From the NCBI GenBank assembly GCA_031178305.1, contig JAPSJG010000230.1:1-6346 (forward strand): 6,346 nucleotides of DNA. The letters are read 5' to 3'. The DNA comes from Sinorhizobium sp. GTDB lineage: Bacteria > Pseudomonadota > Alphaproteobacteria > Rhizobiales > Rhizobiaceae. A program made the translations under genes and the position numbers. This document shows positions 1 to 5,857 of the stretch, piece by piece (the stretch's first letter is position 1; each line of letters begins with the position of its first letter). A model generated the notes under the pieces. It saw only the letters and a list, made by a program, of their open reading frames with translations, had not been told where the DNA came from and made no database searches.

Positions 1-13
1 GGCGAATGAACTG

Positions 14-265
14 CTAGCCTCTGACGGCCCGCCCCGCCGCAATCAGCAGGCAGGCACCGATGAAGCCTATGATCAGATAGGCGATCCAGCCGGTATAGGC
101 CATGCCGAGCGCTGCCAAGAGGAAATTCAACACCAGGGCGCCGATGATCCCAAGGACGATATTCGCGATCAGCCCCATTTGACTGTGCATGAATTGCTCG
201 GCCAGCCAGCCGGCAAGTCCGCCGATGATGATTGCGGCCAGAAGGCCCACTCCGTTCAGGGTCAT
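14..265 (-). CDS. GlsB/YeaQ/YmgE-family small membrane protein
   Basis: An 83-residue, very hydrophobic protein predicted to span the inner membrane about three times (roughly residues 5-23, 31-53 and 58-78). Small-residue packing motifs occur in each helix: G15/G16/G19, G39/G42 and G66/G70. The first helix ends in GLAGWLAE, and a GLIANIVLGIIGA stretch follows. This pattern fits the GlsB/YeaQ/YmgE (transglycosylase-associated) family, whose members are often annotated as stress-response membrane proteins but have no firm biochemical role. The start is the ATG at 265, because GGAG lies 6 nt upstream; the reading frame continues to a TTG at 301, which would add a polar, non-conserved 12-residue leader. 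The gene lies 75 nt after lpdA, the longest gap in the window, and that gap holds a long inverted repeat overlapping its ribosome site. It may therefore be expressed separately from the PDH genes. Family assignment is fairly sure; function is not. Confidence 0.85.
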   Translation of the reverse strand: MTLNGVGLLAAIIIGGLAGWLAEQFMHSQMGLIANIVLGIIGALVLNFLLAALGMAYTGWIAYLIIGFIGACLLIAAGRAVRG

Positions 266-270
266 GACGA

Positions 271-311
271 TCTCCACGCATTGCCGATGTCTCGCGAGCA
301 ATGCGTGAAGA
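271..311 (-). promoter_or_regulatory. Long hairpin overlapping a ribosome binding site
   Basis: Two 14-nt arms (271-284 and 298-311) are separated by 13 nt. The inner 10 bp (275-284 with 298-307, CACGCATTGC and its exact reverse complement) pair perfectly. The only DNA mismatch, 274 against 308, becomes a U-G wobble in minus-strand RNA, so the transcript could form an unbroken 14-bp stem. The 3' arm contains the GGAG of the downstream gene. No U-tract follows on either strand, so it does not look like a standard intrinsic terminator. It could be a translation-controlling leader, a processing site, or a DNA operator palindrome. The structure is read directly from the sequence; the function is inferred. 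Confidence 0.55.
272..275 (-). promoter_or_regulatory. Shine-Dalgarno of the small membrane protein
   Basis: GGAG on the minus strand sits 6 nt before the ATG at 265 and decides that start over the upstream TTG at 301. It lies inside the 3' arm of the inverted repeat at 271-311. Confidence 0.6.
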
Positions 312-340
312 GTTCGAAAGTTCCGCTTGTCGGTTCCGCA

Positions 341-1786
341 TCAGGCGTTCAATACGCGTCCATAGGCGTCAAGCACGCTCTCCTTCATCATTTCGGAAAG
401 CGTCGGATGCGGGAAGACCGTGTGCATCAAATCCTCCTCCGTCGTCTCCAGATTCATGGCGACCACGAAGCCCTGGATGAGTTCAGTCACCTCGGCGCCA
501 ACCATATGGGCGCCGAGGAGCTCGCCGGTCTTCTTGTCGAAGATCGTCTTGATGAGACCCTGGTCCTCGCCGAGCGCGATCGCCTTGCCGTTGGCGCCGA
601 AGCTGTAGCGGCCGACGCGGATGTCGCGGCCGAGCTCCTTGGCCTTCGCTTCCGTGAGGCCGACGGAGGCGACCTGGGGATCGCAATAGGTGCAGCCGGG
701 GATCTTGCCCTTGTCGAGCGCATGGACGCCGGGGACGCCGGCGATCTTCTCGACGCAGATCACGCCCTCGTGCTCGGCCTTGTGCGCCAGCATCGGCGGT
801 CCCGCGACGTCGCCGATCGCATAGATGCCGGCGACGCTCGTCTTGCCATAGCCGTCCGTGACGATGCAGCCGCGGCTGGTCTCGACCCTCAGCGCCTCGA
901 GACCCAGGTTTTCAATATTGCCCTGGACCCCGATGGCGGAGATCAGGCGGTCCGCCTTGATCTGCGTGACCTTGCCGTCCTTCGTCTCGACGTGGGCGGT
1001 GACGTCGTTGGCGCCCTTCTCGACCTTGGTGACCTTGGCGTCGGTGAAAATCTTCAGCCCACGTTTCTCGAGCTGCTTGCGAGCGAAGGCGGAAATCTCC
1101 GCATCCTCGACAGGCATGATCTGCGGCAGGAGCTCGATGACGGTAACCTCGACGCCCATCGACCGGTAGAAGCTTGCGAATTCGATGCCGATCGCGCCGG
1201 AGCCCATCACGAGCATCGTCTTCGGCATTTCTTCCGGCTTCATCGCCTCGAAATAGGTCCAGATCAGCTTACCATCGGGCTCGATGCCGGGCAGCGCCCG
1301 CGGGCGTGCGCCGGTCGCGATGATGATGTGCTTGGCTGTGTAGGTGCCCTCGCCCTTGACGCCCTTCGGCACCGGGTTCTGCGGCTGGACGGCCGGCTTC
1401 GACGGTGCGCCGACGACGATCTCGCCGGGCTTGGTCAGCTTCGCCTCGCCCCAGATCACGTCGATCTTGTTCTTCTTCATGAGAAAGGCGACGCCGCCGT
1501 TCAGCCGCGCCGAAACCGCTCGAGAGCGGGCGACGACGTCCTTGACGTCGGCGGTCATCTTGCCTTCAAGCGTCAGGCCGTAATTCTTGGCATGGTTGGC
1601 GTGGTCGAGAATTTCGGCCGAGCGCAGGAGCGCCTTGGTCGGGATACAGCCCCAGTTAAGGCAGATGCCGCCCAGATGCTCGCGTTCGACGATCGCCGTC
1701 TTCAAGCCCAGCTGCGCCGAGCGGATGGCGGTGACATACCCGCCCGGGCCCGAACCGATAACAATGACGTCGTAATTCTCAGCCAT
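341..1786 (-). CDS. lpdA: Dihydrolipoyl dehydrogenase (E3) of the PDH complex
   Basis: A cytosolic FAD enzyme of 481 residues that reoxidises E2-bound dihydrolipoamide and reduces NAD+, closing the PDH cycle. All family landmarks are visible. The N-terminal FAD Rossmann motif GSGPGG is at 11-16, and the redox disulfide is C42/C47 in GGICLNWGCIPTK. The NAD Rossmann motif GSGAIG is at 195-200 with acidic E218 at the end of the second strand. The second FAD motif AIGDVAG is at 323-329. The C-terminal dimerisation domain holds the catalytic pair H460/E465 in HPTLSE. Two less usual points are a Pro/Lys-rich insert at about 126-148 in the FAD domain and a CTYC (365-368) before the conserved PQVASVG. 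The start at 1786 is preceded by AGGA at 5 nt spacing, and the gene begins 18 nt after the GNAT gene. Rhizobia usually carry several lpd paralogues; linkage to pdhABC marks this one as the PDH E3. Confidence 0.97.
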   Translation of the reverse strand: MAENYDVIVIGSGPGGYVTAIRSAQLGLKTAIVEREHLGGICLNWGCIPTKALLRSAEILDHANHAKNYGLTLEGKMTADVKDVVARSRAVSARLNGGVAFLMKKNKIDVIWGEAKLTKPGEIVVGAPSKPAVQPQNPVPKGVKGEGTYTAKHIIIATGARPRALPGIEPDGKLIWTYFEAMKPEEMPKTMLVMGSGAIGIEFASFYRSMGVEVTVIELLPQIMPVEDAEISAFARKQLEKRGLKIFTDAKVTKVEKGANDVTAHVETKDGKVTQIKADRLISAIGVQGNIENLGLEALRVETSRGCIVTDGYGKTSVAGIYAIGDVAGPPMLAHKAEHEGVICVEKIAGVPGVHALDKGKIPGCTYCDPQVASVGLTEAKAKELGRDIRVGRYSFGANGKAIALGEDQGLIKTIFDKKTGELLGAHMVGAEVTELIQGFVVAMNLETTEEDLMHTVFPHPTLSEMMKESVLDAYGRVLNA

Positions 1787-1791
1787 GTGTT

Positions 1792-1800
1792 TCCTACCTT
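1792..1800 (-). promoter_or_regulatory. Ribosome binding site of lpdA
   Basis: The minus strand reads AAGGTAGGA, ending 5 nt before the ATG at 1786. This good purine-rich site sits in the 18-nt gap after the GNAT gene, so E3 can start its own translation rather than rely on coupling. Confidence 0.6.
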
Positions 1801-1804
1801 TGTT

Positions 1805-2386
1805 TCAAGCGACCTTACGGGTGAAAAGCACCCAGTCATGTTTCCTCATGCTCTCGAAAAGCGGCACGGCTGCAGCACGCGCCACCTCCTCGAAGCCATT
1901 CATCCTGTAGAGGGCCTGGGCCTTCTCGTTATGGCTTTCGGTGATCAGGCTCACCGGCGCCGAGCCGGCGCGACCAAGTTCATGTTCGAGCAATGCGCGG
2001 CCGATCCCCTGGCGGCGATGCGGCTTATAGACGCCGAGGCTGTCGATGAACCAGTGACCGACAAGCTCCCGCTGCAGAGCAAGCAAAGGCACGAGTACCG
2101 GATGCTTTGCTTCGATGTCGCGGATCGACGCATCGAGGCGGTATGACACCGAGACGCCGACGATCTCGTCTTCGATGACGGCGACTACCGAGTCGCGCCA
2201 GGTCCCCCGTCCGGTATCCTGTCGCAGCTGATTGTGGCCGTGTTCAAAGGCGGTCTCCGCCGATTTGCTCAGGACACCGCCGTACCAAAGCCAGGAGGCA
2301 AAGCCGTGCGACGCGATATCGATCAGGATCGCAAGCTCAGCCGCCTCGCCTTTCACCGCCGGTCTCAGGGTCGCCTGGGCCGCCAT
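1805..2386 (-). CDS. GNAT-family N-acetyltransferase
   Basis: A 193-residue soluble protein with one GNAT fold, expected to transfer an acetyl group from acetyl-CoA to an amine. The core is clear. Strand beta-4 (WFIDSLGVY, 112-120) leads into the acetyl-CoA pyrophosphate-binding motif A, RRQGIGRALLEHEL (124-137). Motif B is ESHNEKAQALYRMNGFEEV (150-168), with the usual Asn and Tyr. The N-terminal part (about 15-60) is helical with several Trp/His residues and would form the acceptor side; it gives no substrate. The ATG at 2386 lies only 2 nt after the esterase stop codon, with no strong Shine-Dalgarno, so translation is probably coupled to the esterase. The same frame stays open upstream to 2848, but that part is Arg/Pro-rich shadow of the esterase gene. 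Acetyl-CoA is the product of the neighbouring complex, which is suggestive but does not identify the target. Confidence 0.9.
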   Translation of the reverse strand: MAAQATLRPAVKGEAAELAILIDIASHGFASWLWYGGVLSKSAETAFEHGHNQLRQDTGRGTWRDSVVAVIEDEIVGVSVSYRLDASIRDIEAKHPVLVPLLALQRELVGHWFIDSLGVYKPHRRQGIGRALLEHELGRAGSAPVSLITESHNEKAQALYRMNGFEEVARAAAVPLFESMRKHDWVLFTRKVA

Positions 2387-2388
2387 CG

Positions 2389-3030
2389 TCAGAGCCCGAG
2401 CATCATCCGCACGATCGGCTCCAGGCTGCGGCCGATCGCCCGAGTGTTTTCGGCGTCGAGATGGACGCCGTCGAGCGGCGTGGTCTTGGCAACCGATCCC
2501 GCGTCGAAGAAGCCGCAATCGAGCTGGTCGGCAAGGTCGCGATAGAACGACGCCAGCATTCTCGATTCCTCGACGCCGCCCGCGAACATCGCGGCGAAGT
2601 CGCTGTCGGCCGTTTCGCAAAGCGGCGGCGGCGAGACGATCAGGATTGCCGGCCCCTCCTCCGTCTCCATCGGCCAGTCGTGGCGGCGGACGAGCTTGAC
2701 CAAACGCTCGATGCCCTTGACGGCGCCGAAGGCCGTACCGTGGATCACCGGCTTCATGTCGTTCGAGCCGAGCATGAAGATGACGAGATCGAGCGGCGCG
2801 TGGCTGTGGAGAACGGTCGGGAGCACGCGGGCGCCGTTGCGGTCGCAATCCGCCAGATGATCGTCATAGGCTGTCGTGCGGCCGTTCAGCCCCTCGGCGA
2901 CGACATTGACGCCCGGACCGAGCGCCTGCTGCAAAACGCTCGGCCAGCGATCATCGAGCGCGTGCCGGCCGGCATCGGCAGCGTCATAGCCCCAGGTCAG
3001 ACTGTCACCATAGCAAAGGACTGTCTTCAT
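2389..3030 (-). CDS. SGNH/GDSL hydrolase, arylesterase/acyltransferase-like
   Basis: A 213-residue protein with no signal peptide, so probably cytosolic, expected to hydrolyse small esters or transfer acyl groups. The SGNH blocks are all present. Block I is GDSLTWG (8-14) with nucleophile S10. The block II glycine is G50 in GLNGRTT. Block III is GSND (88-91) with N90. Block V is DGVH (187-190), giving the triad S10-D187-H190. From memory, GDSLTWG, EGLxxRTT, the VSPPPL segment (132-137) and FFDAGSV (174-180) match the oligomeric arylesterase/acyltransferase group that includes Mycobacterium smegmatis AcT, and an oligomeric SGNH arylesterase is known from Sinorhizobium meliloti. The gene starts at 3030, with GAG 7 nt before the ATG. 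It follows pdhC after a 56-nt gap holding a terminator-like hairpin and precedes the GNAT gene by 2 nt. It is not a PDH subunit, and its natural substrate is unknown. Confidence 0.93.
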   Translation of the reverse strand: MKTVLCYGDSLTWGYDAADAGRHALDDRWPSVLQQALGPGVNVVAEGLNGRTTAYDDHLADCDRNGARVLPTVLHSHAPLDLVIFMLGSNDMKPVIHGTAFGAVKGIERLVKLVRRHDWPMETEEGPAILIVSPPPLCETADSDFAAMFAGGVEESRMLASFYRDLADQLDCGFFDAGSVAKTTPLDGVHLDAENTRAIGRSLEPIVRMMLGL

Positions 3031-3048
3031 CTGCCTACTCGCTTGTCA

Positions 3049-3078
3049 GGGAAGAAAGGACCGGCTGAACGCCGGTCC
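3049..3078 (-). terminator. Intrinsic terminator or attenuator after pdhC
   Basis: In minus-strand RNA the 8-nt arms GGACCGGC and GCCGGTCC (3078-3071 and 3065-3058) pair perfectly around a 5-nt loop. UUUCUUCCC follows immediately. The hairpin begins 8 nt after the pdhC stop codon (TGA at 3089-3087). The tail is U-rich at first but interrupted by C, so termination is likely partial. The same structure could instead protect the 3' end of the pdhABC message. Confidence 0.6.
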
Positions 3079-3086
3079 GGATCGCG

Positions 3087-4448
3087 TCAGACGAGCATGC
3101 CCATCGGGTTCTCGACGTAGCGCTTGAAGGCGGCGAGCAGTTCGGCGCCGAGTGCGCCATCGACACAGCGATGGTCGGTGGAGAGCGTCACCGTCATCAT
3201 ATTGGCGATGACCATCTCCTTGTTCCTGACGACGACGCGCTCCTCGCCGGCGCCGACCGCCAGGATCGTCGCGTGCGGCGGGTTGACGACGGCGGCGAAG
3301 TTCTTGACGCCCATCATGCCCATGTTGGACACCGCCGTGGTACCGCCCTGGTACTCTTCCGGCTTCAGCTTGCGCTCCTTGGCGCGCTTGCCGAGATCCT
3401 TCATTTCGTTGGAAATGGCGGACAAGCTCTTCAGTTCCGCCTGGCGGACAATCGGCGTGATCAGGCCACCGGGAATGGAGACGGCGACGCCGACATCGGC
3501 GTGCTTGTGCTTGACCATGTTCGCATCGGTCCAGGAGACGTTCGCGTCCGGGACGTCGCGGAGCGCCAGCGCCAGCGCCTTGATCACCATGTCGTTGACC
3601 GAGAGCTTGTAGACCGGCTTGCCGTCCTTCTCGGGGGCAGCGGCGTTGAGCTGGCTCCTGAGCGCCAGGAGCGCATCAAGCTCGCAATCGACCGAAACAT
3701 AGAAATGCGGGATCGTCTGCTTCGATTCCTGCAGGCGCTTAGCAATCGTCTTGCGCATGCCGTCGTGCGGGACGAGCTCGTAGGAGCCCGGCTCGAAGAG
3801 CTTGAGAACGGCGTCTTCCGACATGCCCTTGGCAAGCGCCGGGGCTGGTGCTGCGGCTGGGGCAGGAGCCGCGGCAGGCTTTGCAACAGCTCCGGCAGCG
3901 GCAGCCTCGACGTCCTTCTTGACGACGCGGCCGTAGGGGCCGGAACCGGCGATCGCGGAAAGATCTATGCCTGCTTCCCTGGCGAGGCGACGGGCGAGCG
4001 GCGAGGAGAAGATACGCTTTCCATCAGTGGCTGCCGGCGCTGGCGATGTGGGTGCTGCGGCCGGCGCCTGCGCAGCCGGCTGGGATGCCGGTGTTGCTGC
4101 GGGAGCGGGCGCACTGGCAGTCGCTGCAGGAGCCGCTTCGGCCTTGGCGGCGGATGCCGGGGCGGCTGCACCGTTGCCGCCCTTAGCGGCGGTGGCGACA
4201 TCCTCGCCCTCCTCCGCGAGGACGGCGATCAGCGCGTTGACCTTGACGCCCTCGGTGCCGGCCGGAACGACGATCTTGGCAACCGTGCCCTCATCGACGG
4301 CTTCGACTTCCATCGTCGCCTTGTCGGTCTCGATTTCGGCGATGACATCGCCGGACTTGACCTTATCGCCTTCCTTGACCAGCCACTTGGCGAGATTGCC
4401 TTCCTCCATCGTCGGAGAGAGGGCCGGCATGGTGATGTTGATTGGCAT
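3087..4448 (-). CDS. pdhC: PDH E2, dihydrolipoamide acetyltransferase
   Basis: A 453-residue core subunit that moves the acetyl group from lipoyl-lysine to CoA and scaffolds the whole cytosolic complex. Domain order is a single lipoyl domain (1-77) with modified lysine K43 in ETDKATMEVE; an Ala/Pro-rich flexible linker (about 85-142); and the peripheral subunit-binding domain (about 146-183, with SSPLARRLAREAGIDL and GSGPYGRVVKKDV) that docks E1/E3. A second Ala/Pro linker (about 184-206) and the acyltransferase domain (about 222-453) follow. The active-site motif DHRCVDG has H426 and D430. One lipoyl domain is fewer than the three of E. coli AceF, but a second one is carried by PdhB. The ATG at 4448 lies 12 nt after the pdhB stop, with AAGGGGG overlapping that stop codon. 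In older S. meliloti naming this gene is pdhB. Identification as pyruvate rather than 2-oxoglutarate E2 rests on linkage to E1 alpha/beta and on the sequence. Confidence 0.97.
   Translation of the reverse strand: MPINITMPALSPTMEEGNLAKWLVKEGDKVKSGDVIAEIETDKATMEVEAVDEGTVAKIVVPAGTEGVKVNALIAVLAEEGEDVATAAKGGNGAAAPASAAKAEAAPAATASAPAPAATPASQPAAQAPAAAPTSPAPAATDGKRIFSSPLARRLAREAGIDLSAIAGSGPYGRVVKKDVEAAAAGAVAKPAAAPAPAAAPAPALAKGMSEDAVLKLFEPGSYELVPHDGMRKTIAKRLQESKQTIPHFYVSVDCELDALLALRSQLNAAAPEKDGKPVYKLSVNDMVIKALALALRDVPDANVSWTDANMVKHKHADVGVAVSIPGGLITPIVRQAELKSLSAISNEMKDLGKRAKERKLKPEEYQGGTTAVSNMGMMGVKNFAAVVNPPHATILAVGAGEERVVVRNKEMVIANMMTVTLSTDHRCVDGALGAELLAAFKRYVENPMGMLV
4291..4355. repeat. Lipoyl-domain repeat, copy in pdhC
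   Basis: These 65 bp match 5683-5747 in pdhB at 63 positions, with mismatches only at 4329 and 4344. The first 38 bp are identical. The repeat encodes the region around lipoyl-lysine K43 and comes from the duplicated lipoyl domain, not from a mobile element. Confidence 0.85.
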
Positions 4449-4455
4449 CGAACGA

Positions 4456-4462
4456 CCCCCTT
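4456..4462 (-). promoter_or_regulatory. Ribosome binding site of pdhC overlapping pdhB stop
   Basis: The minus strand reads AAGGGGG; the first two bases are the last two of the pdhB TAA stop codon, and 7 nt separate the site from the ATG at 4448. The overlap suggests E1 beta and E2 translation are coupled. Confidence 0.55.
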
Positions 4463-5840
4463 ACTTGTAGCAGACGGCTTTCACCGCCTCGACGATTTCG
4501 GCGACGCTCGGCAGAGCGAGTTTCTCGAGGTTGGCCGCATAGGGCATCGGCACGTCCTTGCCGGCGATCGTCAGAACGGGCGCATCGAGGTAGTCGAAAG
4601 CCTGCTGCATGACGCGTGTGGCGATCTCGGTGCCGACGGAGGACTGCGGGTAGCCTTCCTCGACGGTGACCAGGCGACCGGTCTTCTTGACCGATTCGAT
4701 GACCGTCGGAAGGTCCATCGGGCGAATGGTGCGCAGGTCGATGATTTCGACATCAATCCCCTGTGCCTCGAGCTCGGCCGCGGCCTTCACCGCATAGGTC
4801 ATGCCGATGCCGAAGGAGACGATGGTCGCATCCTCGCCGGCGCGGTGGATGCGGGCCTTGCCGATCGGCAGCACGAAATCGTCGAGCTTCGGCACTTCGA
4901 AGGTCTGGCCGTAGAGAATCTCGTTTTCAAGGAATATCACCGGGTTCGGGTCGCGGATAGCGGCCTTGAGCAGGCCCTTCGCGTCCGCTGCCGTATAGGG
5001 CATGACCACCTTCAGGCCCGGAATGTGGCTATACCAAGCGGCGTAGCACTGGGAGTGCTGGGCCGCTACCCGGGCGGCGGCGCCGTTCGGGCCACGGAAG
5101 ACGATCGGCGCGCCCATCTGACCGCCGGACATATAGAGCGTCTTGGCGGCGGAGTTGATGATCTGGTCGATCGCCTGCATGGCGAAGTTGAAGGTCATGA
5201 ACTCGACGATAGGGCGAAGACCCGTCATCGCCGCACCGACGCCGACGCCGGCGAAGCCATGTTCGGTGATCGGCGTATCGACGACGCGGCGGTGGCCGAA
5301 TTCCTGCAACAGCCCCTGCGTGACCTTGTAGGCACCCTGGTATTCGGCGACTTCCTCGCCCATGACGAAAACGTCGTCATTGGCGCGCATTTCTTCCGCC
5401 ATCGCGTCGCGTAGCGCCTCGCGCACGGTTTGGGTGACCATTTCGGTTCCGGCCGGGATTGCCGGATCGGCGGGAATTTCCGCCTTCGGCTGCGCCGCTA
5501 CGGGTGTCGGGGCCGCGGGCATCTCGGCAGGGGCGGACTTCGGGGCTTCCGCTTTCGGCGCCTCGGCCTTGGCCGTAGCAATGTCACCGGCACCCTCGCC
5601 GTCCTGCAGCAACACGGCGATCGGCGTGTTGACCTTGACGCCCTCGGTACCGGCGGCAATCAGCAGCTTACCAATGGTGCCTTCATCGACGGCTTCGACT
5701 TCCATCGTCGCCTTGTCGGTTTCGATTTCGGCGATCACATCGCCGGAGGACACCTTGTCCCCCTCGTTCTTCAGCCATTTGGAGAGCGTGCCTTCCTCCA
5801 TGGTCGGGGAAAGCGCAGGCATAAGGATTTCTACTGGCAT
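4461..5840 (-). CDS. pdhB: PDH E1 beta subunit with N-terminal lipoyl domain
   Basis: This 459-residue protein joins PdhA in the thiamine-diphosphate E1 heterotetramer that decarboxylates pyruvate. It is about 130 residues longer than the usual E1 beta because it starts with a lipoyl domain (1-77, lipoyl-lysine K43) and a Lys/Glu/Ala/Pro linker (about 87-130). The E1 beta body follows (about 133-459). Its motifs include GEEVAEYQGAYKVTQGL (161-177), DTPITEHGF (188-196) with E193 at the place of human E1 beta Glu59 (activates the cofactor N1'), NFAMQAIDQIINSAAK (218-233), and AAQHSQ (259-264) with H262 at the place of human His128. The C-terminal domain contains VTVEEGYPQSSVGTEI. The start is the ATG at 5840, supported by GGAGG 7 nt upstream and by alignment with the PdhC N-terminus; a TTG at 5861 that overlaps the pdhA stop is unlikely. 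Lipoylated E1 beta is established for alphaproteobacteria such as Zymomonas and rhizobia. Older S. meliloti naming is pdhA beta. Confidence 0.97.
   Translation of the reverse strand: MPVEILMPALSPTMEEGTLSKWLKNEGDKVSSGDVIAEIETDKATMEVEAVDEGTIGKLLIAAGTEGVKVNTPIAVLLQDGEGAGDIATAKAEAPKAEAPKSAPAEMPAAPTPVAAQPKAEIPADPAIPAGTEMVTQTVREALRDAMAEEMRANDDVFVMGEEVAEYQGAYKVTQGLLQEFGHRRVVDTPITEHGFAGVGVGAAMTGLRPIVEFMTFNFAMQAIDQIINSAAKTLYMSGGQMGAPIVFRGPNGAAARVAAQHSQCYAAWYSHIPGLKVVMPYTAADAKGLLKAAIRDPNPVIFLENEILYGQTFEVPKLDDFVLPIGKARIHRAGEDATIVSFGIGMTYAVKAAAELEAQGIDVEIIDLRTIRPMDLPTVIESVKKTGRLVTVEEGYPQSSVGTEIATRVMQQAFDYLDAPVLTIAGKDVPMPYAANLEKLALPSVAEIVEAVKAVCYK
5683..5747. repeat. Lipoyl-domain repeat, copy in pdhB
   Basis: Partner of 4291-4355 at a constant offset of 1392 bp, the distance between the two start codons, so it is in register with the encoded domains. 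A further 21-bp identical block at 5628-5648 matches 4236-4256. Confidence 0.85.
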
Positions 5841-5847
5841 ATTGGTC

Positions 5848-5852
5848 CCTCC
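5848..5852 (-). promoter_or_regulatory. Ribosome binding site of pdhB
   Basis: GGAGG within GGGGAGGG on the minus strand lies 7 nt before the ATG at 5840, inside the 17-nt gap after pdhA. It selects the ATG over the in-frame TTG at 5861, which lies upstream of this site. Confidence 0.65.
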
Positions 5853-5857
5853 CCGGA

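Noticed and set aside
320..339. 7-bp direct repeat gttccgc (320-326 and 333-339) after lpdA
   Set aside because: Too short and only two copies; no link to a known binding site.
179..2146. A 655-codon open frame on the plus strand, antisense to lpdA and the GNAT gene
   Set aside because: Its translation is low-complexity, rich in Asp, Arg, Leu and His, and matches no fold. It mirrors the codon bias of the GC-rich genes on the other strand, and lpdA has full family motifs there.
2387..2848. Upstream extension of the GNAT frame into the esterase gene
   Set aside because: The extra residues are Arg/Pro/Ala-rich and overlap the esterase in another frame. The GNAT domain is complete from the ATG at 2386.
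3654..3672. Perfect 7-bp inverted repeat (gctcctg, 5-nt loop, caggagc) inside pdhC
   Set aside because: It lies in the coding sequence of the E2 catalytic domain, has no U-tract, and is of a size expected by chance in GC-rich DNA.
3840..4200. Repetitive GC-rich stretches resembling a small tandem array
   Set aside because: They encode the two Ala/Pro linkers of E2. The repetition follows from amino-acid composition, with no regular unit length.
3171..5414. A 747-codon open frame on the plus strand, antisense to pdhC and pdhB
   Set aside because: Gly/Arg/Asp-rich shadow of two well-recognised genes. Its length comes from third-position GC bias that suppresses stop codons; no start context or domain supports it.
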